Assembly (NCBI GenBank): GCA_050261515.1
Contig: JBLNDJ010000052.1
Location: forward strand, 100,784-164,783
DNA length: 64,000 nucleotides
Direction of reading: 5' to 3'
DNA from: JBLNDJ01 sp050261515
GTDB lineage: Bacteria; Acidobacteriota; Terriglobia; Bryobacterales; Bryobacteraceae
Positions within the stretch are counted from its first letter, which is position 1. The number at the start of each line of letters is the position of its first letter. The notes below the pieces were generated by a model, which was given only the letters and a program-made list of their open reading frames with translations, did no database searches and was not told the DNA's origin. This document shows, piece after piece, positions 47,585-55,955 of this stretch. Made by a program: the position numbers and the translations under genes.

Positions 47585-47596
47585 ATTAATTTTGCT

Positions 47597-47602
47597 TACA
47601 AT
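47597..47602 (+). promoter_or_regulatory. -10 hexamer TACAAT, 5 bases before the DUF72 gene
   Basis: Five of six bases match TATAAT. The implied transcription start is at the ATG at 47608. The -35 region would fall inside the inverted repeat. Confidence 0.4.
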
Positions 47603-47607
47603 GTGGC

Positions 47608-48339
47608 ATGGCGCACCTGTTCGCTGGGACATCGGGATTCGCCTATCCGCAGTGGAAGCCGCGCTTCTACCCTGAGGACGTTCCGCAGAAGAAGTTCCTC
47701 GAGTATTACGCCACGCGGCTCAACTCCGTCGAGGTCAACTACACGTTTCGGCGCATACCCGCCGCGACCACCCTCGAAAGCTGGGTCGCGGCCACGCCGC
47801 GCGGGTTCGTTTTCAGCCTCAAGGCGCACATGCGCATCACGCATGTCCACAGACTCAGGAACGCGGAACATGCGACGGAGATTTTCCTGAAGGCCGTCGA
47901 TCCGCTGCGGTCGGCGCGGCGGCTGGGACCGGTCCTGTTCCAGTTGCCCCCGCAGTTCAAGTCGGACCCGGCGGTTTTGGGCGGGTTTCTGGACATTTTG
48001 CCCCGCGATCTGCGGTTCGCCTTCGAGTTCCGGCACGAGTCCTGGCTCAACGACGAGGTGTACAGGCTGCTCGAGAAGCACAAAGCCTGCCTGTGCCTGG
48101 CCGAGTCCGAGAAGCTCGAAGTGCCGCGAGTAATCACGGCGGATTTCGTGTATTTCCGGCTGCGAAAACCGGAGTACACGAAGGCCGACCTCGACGAGAT
48201 CGAGGCACGGTGCCGCAAGCTGCTCGACGGCGGCAAAGACCTGTTCGTGTTCTTCAAGCACGAGGACACTCCCGAGGGTGCGCTCTACGCCGAGGACCTG
48301 CTCCGCCGCGCCGGTCACAAACTTTCCGCAGCGGGATAG
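47608..48339 (+). CDS. DUF72 (YecE-like) family protein
   Basis: This 243-residue TIM-barrel-like protein opens with the family signature AHLFAGTSGFAYPQWKPRFYP. It contains FLEYYATRLNSVEVNYTFRR, FVFSLKAHMRITH, GPVLFQLPPQF, FAFEFRHESWL and FVYFRLRKPEY, all conserved YecE blocks. It is cytoplasmic. The family function is unknown; a phosphoesterase or nuclease-related role has been proposed but not shown. There is no partner in an operon: the patatin gene starts 72 bases downstream with its own -10-like hexamer. Confidence 0.93.
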   Translation: MAHLFAGTSGFAYPQWKPRFYPEDVPQKKFLEYYATRLNSVEVNYTFRRIPAATTLESWVAATPRGFVFSLKAHMRITHVHRLRNAEHATEIFLKAVDPLRSARRLGPVLFQLPPQFKSDPAVLGGFLDILPRDLRFAFEFRHESWLNDEVYRLLEKHKACLCLAESEKLEVPRVITADFVYFRLRKPEYTKADLDEIEARCRKLLDGGKDLFVFFKHEDTPEGALYAEDLLRRAGHKLSAAG

Positions 48340-48396
48340 GCCCGCGATTCAACGACATCCACGGCACGCCCGCCGGGCCGCGCGCCCGCTCGCGCC

Positions 48397-48402
48397 TATA
48401 TT
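48397..48402 (+). promoter_or_regulatory. -10 hexamer TATATT, 9 bases before the patatin gene
   Basis: Five of six bases match TATAAT, set in very GC-rich DNA, with no Shine-Dalgarno sequence before the ATG at 48412. Confidence 0.4.
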
Positions 48403-48411
48403 GGCCGCGAG

Positions 48412-49320
48412 ATGGCTCGAAAACTACTGCTCTCCATTGACGGCGGGGGCATACGCGGCATTCTGCCCGCATGCATGCTCGCCAAACTCGAAGCGGACAC
48501 GGGAAAACTGGCGCGCGAGACGTTCTCGTTCGTCGCCGGAACTTCGTCGGGCGCGCTGCTGGCGGCCGCGGTCGCGGCCGGCATCCCCGCCGCGCGGCTC
48601 ATCGAGATCTATGTGACACGCGGGCGCGAGATCTTCAGCCCGCGGTCTCCGTGGAACGCGATCAAGCGCGCCGCCACCGGATCGATGTACTCGACCAGGA
48701 CGCTGAGCCGTGTGCTCACCGAGGAGTTCGGCGCGGCGGCGAAGTGGCGCCTGAACGATTCGCCGATCGACCTGCTGATCACGGCCAAGGGCATGGATGG
48801 GAAACCCTGGTATTTCGTCAAGGACAAGGCGGCGAACTCGGGCGTGACCGGGAACCTCGGGCTGGTCGATTGCGCGACGGCGTCGGCCGCGGCGCCGACG
48901 TACTTCCAGCCGTGGAAGCTGGAATCGATCGGGACAGTGGTGGATGGGGGCGTGGGGGTGACGGGGAACCCGGTGTATCAGGCTTGCGTAGAGGCGTTCT
49001 GCTACACGGACGAATACACGCCGGAGGATACGGCGGCTGTATCGCTCGGGACGGGCGTGTTCGCCCACTCCGATGGCGAGCCTCGAACGCTTTGGGGATG
49101 GCTGGATTGGATTTTGCCGGAACTGCTGCGCTCGCCCGGCGAGCAGCAGACGGAGATTGTGCGGCGGCACTTCCCCGGGATGGCGTTCTTCCGGTTCGAC
49201 CCGGACATGCGGGGGCTGAAGAAGGCTATCGATATGGACGATGTGGAGGCGATCCCGCAGTTGGTGGAGTACGGGAAGGCGTTCGCGGCCGGGATCGACT
49301 GGCCCGATTACATGAAGTAG
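48412..49320 (+). CDS. Patatin-like phospholipase
   Basis: This 302-residue protein has the complete patatin catalytic set: oxyanion loop DGGGIRG (10-16), nucleophile Ser45 in GTSSG (43-47) and the dyad Asp178 in VVDGG. It has no signal peptide or membrane segment, so it is cytoplasmic. It most resembles CapV/RssA-type patatins that cut membrane phospholipids. CapV-like patatins serve as CBASS effectors, but no CD-NTase is present within this window, so an ordinary lipid-remodelling role is as likely. The 3' end overlaps convergent dnaJ by 13 bases. Confidence 0.93.
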   Translation: MARKLLLSIDGGGIRGILPACMLAKLEADTGKLARETFSFVAGTSSGALLAAAVAAGIPAARLIEIYVTRGREIFSPRSPWNAIKRAATGSMYSTRTLSRVLTEEFGAAAKWRLNDSPIDLLITAKGMDGKPWYFVKDKAANSGVTGNLGLVDCATASAAAPTYFQPWKLESIGTVVDGGVGVTGNPVYQACVEAFCYTDEYTPEDTAAVSLGTGVFAHSDGEPRTLWGWLDWILPELLRSPGEQQTEIVRRHFPGMAFFRFDPDMRGLKKAIDMDDVEAIPQLVEYGKAFAAGIDWPDYMK

Positions 49321-50438
49321 TCTTTGACTTTGTCGAAGATGCCGCGCTTGCCGGGCTCGTTATCGACCGGGAGGGTTTCGGCGAGCTGCTCGAAGAGCTT
49401 CTTCTGCTCGCGGGTCAGCTTGCCGGGCACCTTCACGATGACGTGGACGTAGATATCGCCACGGCCCCGGCCGTTGACGTCCGGCACTCCCTTGTTGCGC
49501 AAGCGGAACTTCGTTCCGCTTTGCGTGCCCTCGGGAATCCTCAGGGGCTCGGGACCGTCGAGCGTCGGCACATGAATCTCGGTCCCGAGCGCGGCCTGCG
49601 CGACGTTGATCGGGATAGTGCAGTGCAGGTCGTTGCCCTGGCGCTCGAAGACCGGGTGTTCCTCCACCTTGATGAACACGTACAGGTCGCCGGCCGGGCC
49701 GCCGTTGAGGCCGGGCTGGCCTTCGCCTGAGAGGCGCAGGCGCGTGCCGTCGTCCACTCCGGCCGGGATGTTGACCTTAAGCCGGCGCTCCTTGCGGAGG
49801 TGGCCTTCGCCGCGACACTCGGCGCACGGAGTCTTGACCGCCTGGCCCGTTCCGCCGCACTGCGAGCAGGTCTGGCGCACGGAAAGGAATCCCTGCTGGA
49901 AGACGACCTGGCCCTTGCCCTTGCAGCGGGGGCAGGTGACGACGCCGCCGTCCGGCTCACCGCCGGTTCCGTGGCAGCGCGGGCAGACTTCCTGGCGCGG
50001 GACTTGAATGTCGGCCGACATGCCGCGCACGGCGTCTTCGAAGCTGAGGTCGAGGTCATAGCGCAGGTCCTCGCCGCGCTGCGGGCGGTTGCGGCGGCCG
50101 CGGCCGGACGCAGCGCCTCCGAACATATCCCCGAAGAAAAACTCGCCGAAAATATCGGACAAATCCGGGAATCCAGCTTCAAACGGGTTCGCGCCGGCCG
50201 CCGCGCTCGAGACGCCGGCGTGGCCGTAGCGGTCGTACGCAGCCCTCTTCTGCGGGTCGCTCAGGACGGAGTAGGCCTCGGCACACTCCTTGAACTTCTC
50301 TTCGGCCGCCTTATCGCCCGGGTTCCTGTCGGGATGAAACTTGAGCGCCGCCTGGCGGTAGGCGCTTTTCAGGTCCCGATCCGAAGCATCGCGGTCAACA
50401 CCCAGGATTTCGTAGTAGTCGCGCTTGTCCACAGGCAC
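49308..50438 (-). CDS. dnaJ: Chaperone protein DnaJ
   Basis: This 376-residue type I DnaJ has the J domain with HPD (FHPDRNPGDKA), a Gly/Phe-rich region (GANPFEAGFPDLSDIFGEFF) and four CxxCxGxG zinc repeats (CPRCHGTG, CPRCKGKG, CSQCGGTG, CAECRGEG), followed by the C-terminal substrate-binding domains. It stimulates DnaK ATPase. GTG 50438 lies 3 bases after the grpE stop; another GTG at 50432 starts the conserved KRDYYEILGV. dnaK is not between grpE and dnaJ and does not occur in this window. Confidence 0.97.
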   Translation of the reverse strand: MPVDKRDYYEILGVDRDASDRDLKSAYRQAALKFHPDRNPGDKAAEEKFKECAEAYSVLSDPQKRAAYDRYGHAGVSSAAAGANPFEAGFPDLSDIFGEFFFGDMFGGAASGRGRRNRPQRGEDLRYDLDLSFEDAVRGMSADIQVPRQEVCPRCHGTGGEPDGGVVTCPRCKGKGQVVFQQGFLSVRQTCSQCGGTGQAVKTPCAECRGEGHLRKERRLKVNIPAGVDDGTRLRLSGEGQPGLNGGPAGDLYVFIKVEEHPVFERQGNDLHCTIPINVAQAALGTEIHVPTLDGPEPLRIPEGTQSGTKFRLRNKGVPDVNGRGRGDIYVHVIVKVPGKLTREQKKLFEQLAETLPVDNEPGKRGIFDKVKDYFM

Positions 50439-50441
50439 CGG

Positions 50442-50993
50442 TTACGGCTCCACAGCGACCTTGACCATCGCGGGCCGCAGCGGCTTTCCCTTGAAATTGT
50501 ACCCTCTCTGGTGCACCTGCAAAATCGTGTAGTGCTCCACTTCGGCGGTCTTTTCCGACTCGACGGCGTGATGCAGCGCAGGGTCGAACTTCTGCCCTTC
50601 GCTTTCCATCGGCTCGAGGCCGAGCTTTATGAGAGCGTCGAGGAGCCGCTGGTAGATAAGCCCCATACCTTTGGCGTACTCCTTGTCGGCCGTCTCCACT
50701 TTGAGCGCCCGTTCGAAATCGTCGAGGACGGGCAGAATCGCGCGCACGGCCTCCATGGTGGCAAATTCGGAGAATTCGGCGCGCTCGCGCTGGGATCGCT
50801 TGCGGACGTTGTCGAATTCGGCCCGAAGCCGCAGGAATTGGTCGTAGATTTCGGCGCGCTCGCGGGCCAATTGGTCGCGCTCGGCTGTTACCGTGGCCAA
50901 AAGCGCGGCCGAGTCCGCCACATCGACGTTGTCGGCCGCCTGAGCGGCTTCGGCGGCTGCGGAAGGCTGCACGGGATTGGTCTTGTCGTCCAT
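50442..50993 (-). CDS. grpE: Nucleotide exchange factor GrpE
   Basis: This 183-residue protein has an N-terminal acidic, Ala-rich coil. The long helix (about 30-75, LATVTAERDQLARERAEIYDQ, EFDNVRKRSQRERAEF) mediates dimerisation. The beta-domain contains the family signature in HYTILQVHQRGYNFKGKPLRPAMVKV. It releases ADP from DnaK. It sits between hrcA and dnaJ; the 96 bases between hrcA and grpE (50994-51089) show no CIRCE element that I can see. Confidence 0.97.
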   Translation of the reverse strand: MDDKTNPVQPSAAAEAAQAADNVDVADSAALLATVTAERDQLARERAEIYDQFLRLRAEFDNVRKRSQRERAEFSEFATMEAVRAILPVLDDFERALKVETADKEYAKGMGLIYQRLLDALIKLGLEPMESEGQKFDPALHHAVESEKTAEVEHYTILQVHQRGYNFKGKPLRPAMVKVAVEP

Positions 50994-51089
50994 ATGAAAC
51001 CTGTTTGAAAAGCGGCCCCTCAGCCGTAGATTGCTGATGGTTAGGATGACGTCTGGCGGCCGGAGGGCGGCTAAAGTCCTACTCTCAGC

Positions 51090-52124
51090 TTACCCCACTT
51101 CCCGAAATGCGTTCCCCACCTGGAGGACCGCCGACATCACGCGCCCGTAGTTCATACGCATGGGGCCGAGGACGGCGATCTTGGCGTAGACGCCGCCGGG
51201 AAGCAGCAGGTTGACTCCGATCAGCGAGAGCGCCTTCATGGCCGGATGGGCGTCGCCCAAGCCGACGTAGACGCCGAGTTCGCCCGAGGGCTGTTCGAGG
51301 AAGCGGTCGAGCAGCAGCAGGATACGCTTCTTTTCTTCGAGGGTGCGGAACAGCTCGCGCATCTTTTCGCGCGTGAGGTGCAGGTCGAGGGCGACCAGGT
51401 TCGAGGCGCCTTCGAGGAAGACTTCCGCGGCCTGTTCCACATCGAACAAACCCTTGCTGTAGAGCACGATGAGACGCTTCAGGATGGCGTCGTAGGCGGC
51501 GCTTTCCTGCTCCAGCCGGCGCTGCAATTCCTCGCGGGCGTCGGCCAGGCGCCAGCCGCTAAAGTTCTCGTTGATGTAATTCCGGATGGAGCGCAGCTCG
51601 TCGCGCGAGACCTCGTCGTCGAACAGGATCACGCGGTCATGAACCGTGTGATCGCCGGTGACGACGATCATGAGCACGCGCCGGTCGGCGAGTTTGAGCA
51701 GCTCGACCTGGGCCAGGGTCTGGCTGGAGCCCGGGATCGCGGCGGCGATGCCTATGTTCCGCGTGAATTCGGTCAGGAAGTGGGAGGAGCGCTCGATTTT
51801 CCCGGTGAGCGATGCGACGCCGTCGAGGTCGGCGCGCAGGCGTTCGAGCTCGGCCGCCGGGAGGCCTTTCGCGTTCAGGGATTCGACGTAGGAGCGGAAA
51901 GCCTTCTCGGTCGGGATGCGGCCCGCCGAAGTATGGGGCTGGTCGAGGTAACCCTGCTCGAACAGGTCCGCCATCACGTTCCGGATGGTGGCCGGGCTTA
52001 GGGAGTCTTTGCGACGCTTGGAGATGGCTCGGGACGCAATCGGTTCGCCGGTCTCGATGTACTGTTCGACCACCGAGTGCAGAACTTCGCGTTCGCGGGC
52101 TGTCAACGCTGCCTGGCTGCGCAC
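51090..52124 (-). CDS. hrcA: Heat-inducible transcription repressor HrcA
   Basis: This 344-residue protein has the N-terminal HTH (LTAREREVLHSVVEQYIETG, SRAISKRRKDSLSPATIRNVMADL, EQGYLDQPHTSAGRIPTEKAFR) and the GAF-like C-terminal domain (VLIMVVTGDHTVHD-like and VLGPMRMNYGRVMSAV). HrcA represses chaperone genes by binding the CIRCE element. The GTG start is preceded by GAGGGATT. A sigma-70-type promoter at 52139-52167 leads into it with a very short leader. It is the first gene of hrcA-grpE-dnaJ. Confidence 0.97.
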   Translation of the reverse strand: MRSQAALTAREREVLHSVVEQYIETGEPIASRAISKRRKDSLSPATIRNVMADLFEQGYLDQPHTSAGRIPTEKAFRSYVESLNAKGLPAAELERLRADLDGVASLTGKIERSSHFLTEFTRNIGIAAAIPGSSQTLAQVELLKLADRRVLMIVVTGDHTVHDRVILFDDEVSRDELRSIRNYINENFSGWRLADAREELQRRLEQESAAYDAILKRLIVLYSKGLFDVEQAAEVFLEGASNLVALDLHLTREKMRELFRTLEEKKRILLLLDRFLEQPSGELGVYVGLGDAHPAMKALSLIGVNLLLPGGVYAKIAVLGPMRMNYGRVMSAVLQVGNAFREVG

Positions 52125-52138
52125 AATCCCTCGTTTTT

Positions 52139-52167
52139 ATTCTAGGGCGTTCCTGCGAAGTGGGCAA
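52139..52167 (-). promoter_or_regulatory. Sigma-70-type promoter for hrcA
   Basis: On the minus strand: TTGCCC, 17 bases, TAGAAT. The -10 matches five of six bases and the -35 three to four. The implied start, about 8 bases before the GTG, leaves barely enough leader for the GAGGG site. No CIRCE inverted repeat overlaps it. Confidence 0.5.
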
Positions 52168-52236
52168 GAATGTGCGGGGGCGGGAGCCGGACGGCACTCC
52201 GGTCTATTGTATTTTTCAACTAACCCCGAAACTCTC

Positions 52237-52265
52237 TTGATTTCTTTTCCGCGCTGTTCCATAAT
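52237..52265 (+). promoter_or_regulatory. Sigma-70-type promoter for the TonB-receptor gene
   Basis: TTGATT, a 17-base spacer and CATAAT (52260-52265). The -10 matches five of six bases and the -35 four of six. It gives a leader of about 147 bases before the ATG at 52419, containing AGGTCT-N7-AGACCT (52280-52298) and a CCGGCCG/CGGCCGG stem further down. Confidence 0.55.
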
Positions 52266-52418
52266 TGCGCGATCTAAGTAGGTCTTGGGTTGAGACCTCG
52301 GTTTTGGTGGGCAGGGTGTCCGTCTATGTCGTAAAAGCTGTTCCGGCCGGCGGCTTCCAGGCGAGTCGCGGCCGGGTTGTAAGACAGTAGTTTCTGAAAT
52401 TTGCTTGGGGGCAAATTG

Positions 52419-55400
52419 ATGAATCTGAAGGGGATTTTATCTCTTGTGGCCGTTGTGTGCCTTCTCGGAGTTTTCGCGGGAGCGGCGCTCGGCCAGGATT
52501 ACAGGGGCAAGGTACAGGGAATCGTCACCGATCCCAGCCAGGCGGCAATTGCAGCCGCCAAGGTAACCTTGAAAAACGTCAACACAGGAATTGAAAGCAC
52601 GAGGGAGACCGACGCGACAGGGCACTACCTGTTCGACTTCGTGCAGCCGGGCACGTACACGATCGAAGTGAGCTCGTCCGGGTTCCAGAAATTCCTGCAA
52701 GAGAATGTGACCGTGCTGACGCGCGGCGACGTAACGGTGAACGCCACGCTGACGGTGGGCGGAGTAGCCGAGACGGTGAACGTCTCCGAGGTAGTGAGCC
52801 AGGTTGAGTTCAACACCTCCACGATGACCACGACGGTGCAGGGTTCGATGCTGAAGGACCTGCCTGTGCTGGCGCGCAACCCGTTTACCCTGGCCCTGCT
52901 GAACCCGGCGGTGGTGAACCAGTATTGGGACGTGAGCCACCGCAACCCGTTCTACATGTGGTCGAGCGGCGGCATGGACATCGGCGGACCGACCGGCGGC
53001 AAGAACGATCAGGAACTGGACGGCACCTCGCTGAACGTCTCGGCGCGCGGTTCTTACAACGCGCCCATGGACGCGGTCCAGGAAGTCGCGATTCAGCAGA
53101 ACGCGATGGACGCCGAGTTCGGCTTCAGCGCGGGCGGCACGCTGAACCTGTCGATGAAGTCGGGCACCAACGACTTCCACGGGTCGGCGTACTATTTCGG
53201 CCGCAACCCGGCGATGAACGCGCTGGCCAACCGCATCACGCGGGACGAGAACATCGTCCGCCAGAACATGTGGGGCGGCACGGTCGGCAATCCGATCCTC
53301 AAGAACAAGCTGTTCAACTTCTTCTCGTACGAGCAGTGGAAGACGACGCAGCCACAGACGAAGCAGCAGACGATGCCGACCGACCTCGAGCGGACCGGCG
53401 ACTTCTCGCAGTCGCTGACGCCGGAAGGCCAGCTGCGGATGATCTACGATCCGCTGACCACGGTGTTCGACCCCGTGACCGGCACGGCGACGCGGCAACC
53501 CTTCGCGGGCAACAAGATTCCGCAAGGCCGCATCGACCCGACGGCGCAAAAGCTCATCAACGACCTGTGGAAACCGAACGGGCCGGGCACCAACGCGTCG
53601 GGCTACAACAACTTCCAGAAAGCCTACGCGTGGTGGCAGAACTACTGGAACATCTCCGACCGCGTGGACTACAACCCCAGCGATAAGTGGCGCGTGTTTG
53701 CACGGTATAGCAAGTACCAGACGCGCCTCGACAACCCGAACTGGGGCGGCACGATCGCGGTTCCGTCGGACAACGGCGGCATCATGGACGCGCTGAACGC
53801 CGCGGCCGACGTGCTGTACATGGCGAGCCCGCGCACGACGGTTGACATCCGCCTGGGTGTGACCTACCTCGAAGACGACTACGCTTCGGAATGGGCGCAG
53901 GTGGACGAGAGCGTTTGGGCGGGACTCTGGCCTAACAGCAACTGGTACAAAAACGTGATCAACCCGGCGCAGGGCATCTACTACCCGAACTTCAATTTCG
54001 CCGGGAACGGCGGTGCGTCAACGGGCATCGGCGGCTGGTGGTACGTCCATGGCCGCTCGTATAACCCGACGGTCAACGTGACGCACGATCGCGGCAAGCA
54101 CCACTTCAAGGCCGGCTGGCAGTTGCGCTACTCCTACGACCAGGACAACGCGAATTCCGGACCGGGAGGCTTGAATTTCCACTCCATCGACACCGGCAGC
54201 TCCTACCTGGGCTACGATGCAACGCAGTCGGGCAACATGTACGCGTCGGCGCTGCTCGGGGTGCTCGACGATCCGGACAACGGGCGGGGCGGCTATGCCC
54301 GCATCGCGCCGAACCTGGACATGCACCAGCAGCAGTGGGGCCTGTACTTCCAGGACGACGTGAAGCTGACCCGGAACGTCACCCTGAACCTCGGTCTGCG
54401 GTGGGAGCGGGAAACGGCGCCTCTCGAAGAGCTGCGCCGGCTGGTCCGCACGGTTGACCTGACGCAGGCGATTCCGGAGCTGCAGGGCATCACCATACCT
54501 TCGCAGGTGACGGCGATCACCCAGATTCCGTACAAGTTCAACGGCGCGGTGATCTACACCGACGACAAGAATCCGCGTATGTACGACGCGCCATGGAACA
54601 CGTTCCTGCCGCGCGCCGGCATAGCGATCCGCATCAACGACAAGACCGCCTTCCGGGCGGGCTATGCGCGGTACGCCGTACAGTGGCTCACGGTCCATCC
54701 GGAGACGGGCGGCCTGCCGACGAACGGCTATTCGCAATCGACCAACGTCCTGGATCCGCTGCTGGGAATTCCGCGGGCCTATGTGAGCGATCCTTTCCCG
54801 GCCTCGAACCCGGTGGTCCTGCCGGCCGGCAACAGCCTCGGCCGCTATCAGGATCTCGGCAACGGGATCAGCTTCTGGGATGGGAACGTCATGAAGACCC
54901 CGCTGAACGACCGCTTCAACTTCACGGTTCAGCGCCAGGCGCCGCACCAGATCTTCACGGAAGCGACGTTCTTCATGATGTTCAGCAGGAACGCTCAGGA
55001 TCCGAGCATGTGGGGCGGTCACTACGACTACAACCTCAACCAGGTGGACCCGAACCTCTCCTACACGTATAAGGGCCAACTGGACCAGCTCGTTCCGAAC
55101 CCGTTCTACAACCTGCCCGCCAACGTGATGCCGGGCTCGCTCCGGACGCAGCCGGAGGTCACGATCGGTTCGCTGCTGAAGCCCTATCCGCAATACGGCG
55201 ACCTGAACGTGTACGGCTGGCCGGGCGCCAAGGACCACTACTACTCGATCCAGTTGAAGGCTGAAAGGCCGATGGCCAACGGGCTCACGTTCCTGGCCGC
55301 TTACAACTACAACCAGGAGAAACACACCGAGTGGTTCAACTCCCCCGATCGCTACGCGGACAAGCTGACGATGTTCGACCGCGGGCGGCCGAGGCACAAC

Positions 55401-55895
55401 CTGCGCGTCGCCGGCACGTGGGAACTCCCGTTCGGCCGCGGACGGCACTATGGGGCGAACGTGCCTCGCATTGTCGATGCGTTCATCGGCGGATGGGCCA
55501 CCAGCCACATCTACATGTGGCGCAGCGGCAACCTGCTGCTCTTCGATGCGGCCGAGGTGTCGGGCGATCCGCGCGAGGGCGTGCCTGCCGGGCTGTATTT
55601 CAACCCGTCGGTATTCTCGGTTCTCGCGCCGTATACGCCGCGGACCAATCCGCGCTACTACGATGGCCTGCGCGGACCCGGTTTCTGGCAGCTCGATTCG
55701 ACGGTGGTGAAGTACTTCCCCATCAAAGAGCGGGTGAAATTCGAGCTCCGGCTCGAGATGTACAACTCGCCCAACGTGTTCATGCCGAGCGATCCCGAAC
55801 TGGGCATCGCGAGCGGAGACATGGGGAAGAGCACCTGGGTTGCCGGCGGCAACTACGGCCGCGAAGTTCAGTTCACCGGCCGTATTCACTTCTAG
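52419..55895 (+). CDS. TonB-dependent receptor, Oar-like, with carboxypeptidase-regulatory domain
   Basis: This 1158-residue outer-membrane protein has a signal peptide (ILSLVAVVCLLGVFAGAALGQ), a CarboxypepD_reg domain at about 28-110 (GKVQGIVTDPSQAAIAAAKVTLKN, GHYLFDFVQPGTYTIEVSS), a plug region (MLKDLPVLARNPFTLALLNP) and a large barrel ending in the aromatic terminus RIHF. Long loops such as FGRNPAMNALANRI and MHQQQWGLYFQDDVKLTRNV are typical of acidobacterial Oar-like receptors. It probably imports oligosaccharides or adhesion-related ligands with TonB energy; no SusD partner is present. ATG 52419 has GGGG upstream. A strong terminator follows at 55916. Confidence 0.95.
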   Translation: MNLKGILSLVAVVCLLGVFAGAALGQDYRGKVQGIVTDPSQAAIAAAKVTLKNVNTGIESTRETDATGHYLFDFVQPGTYTIEVSSSGFQKFLQENVTVLTRGDVTVNATLTVGGVAETVNVSEVVSQVEFNTSTMTTTVQGSMLKDLPVLARNPFTLALLNPAVVNQYWDVSHRNPFYMWSSGGMDIGGPTGGKNDQELDGTSLNVSARGSYNAPMDAVQEVAIQQNAMDAEFGFSAGGTLNLSMKSGTNDFHGSAYYFGRNPAMNALANRITRDENIVRQNMWGGTVGNPILKNKLFNFFSYEQWKTTQPQTKQQTMPTDLERTGDFSQSLTPEGQLRMIYDPLTTVFDPVTGTATRQPFAGNKIPQGRIDPTAQKLINDLWKPNGPGTNASGYNNFQKAYAWWQNYWNISDRVDYNPSDKWRVFARYSKYQTRLDNPNWGGTIAVPSDNGGIMDALNAAADVLYMASPRTTVDIRLGVTYLEDDYASEWAQVDESVWAGLWPNSNWYKNVINPAQGIYYPNFNFAGNGGASTGIGGWWYVHGRSYNPTVNVTHDRGKHHFKAGWQLRYSYDQDNANSGPGGLNFHSIDTGSSYLGYDATQSGNMYASALLGVLDDPDNGRGGYARIAPNLDMHQQQWGLYFQDDVKLTRNVTLNLGLRWERETAPLEELRRLVRTVDLTQAIPELQGITIPSQVTAITQIPYKFNGAVIYTDDKNPRMYDAPWNTFLPRAGIAIRINDKTAFRAGYARYAVQWLTVHPETGGLPTNGYSQSTNVLDPLLGIPRAYVSDPFPASNPVVLPAGNSLGRYQDLGNGISFWDGNVMKTPLNDRFNFTVQRQAPHQIFTEATFFMMFSRNAQDPSMWGGHYDYNLNQVDPNLSYTYKGQLDQLVPNPFYNLPANVMPGSLRTQPEVTIGSLLKPYPQYGDLNVYGWPGAKDHYYSIQLKAERPMANGLTFLAAYNYNQEKHTEWFNSPDRYADKLTMFDRGRPRHNLRVAGTWELPFGRGRHYGANVPRIVDAFIGGWATSHIYMWRSGNLLLFDAAEVSGDPREGVPAGLYFNPSVFSVLAPYTPRTNPRYYDGLRGPGFWQLDSTVVKYFPIKERVKFELRLEMYNSPNVFMPSDPELGIASGDMGKSTWVAGGNYGREVQFTGRIHF

Positions 55896-55915
55896 GCTGT
55901 AAGACTCACTCCCGG

Positions 55916-55955
55916 GCGGGGGCGCAAGGTTTTCGACCTTGCGCCCCCGCTTTTT
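55916..55955 (+). terminator. Intrinsic terminator of the TonB-receptor gene
   Basis: A perfect 15-bp GC-rich stem (55916-55930 with 55936-55950, loop TTTCG) is followed by five T residues. On the minus strand no T-run follows, so it acts on the plus strand. It ends at the stop codon of the convergent TPR gene. Confidence 0.95.

Noticed and set aside
48412..49320. CBASS or other defence system centred on the patatin
   Set aside because: No CD-NTase, Cap2/Cap3 or other defence gene is nearby; its neighbours are DUF72 and dnaJ.
52125..52418. CIRCE element for HrcA
   Set aside because: I looked for TTAGCACTC-N9-GAGTGCTAA and near variants and saw none; the gap holds two promoters and leader hairpins instead.
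52280..52418. Known riboswitch (for example cobalamin) in the TonB receptor leader
   Set aside because: The leader is too short, and I could not find the conserved B12-box or other riboswitch cores.
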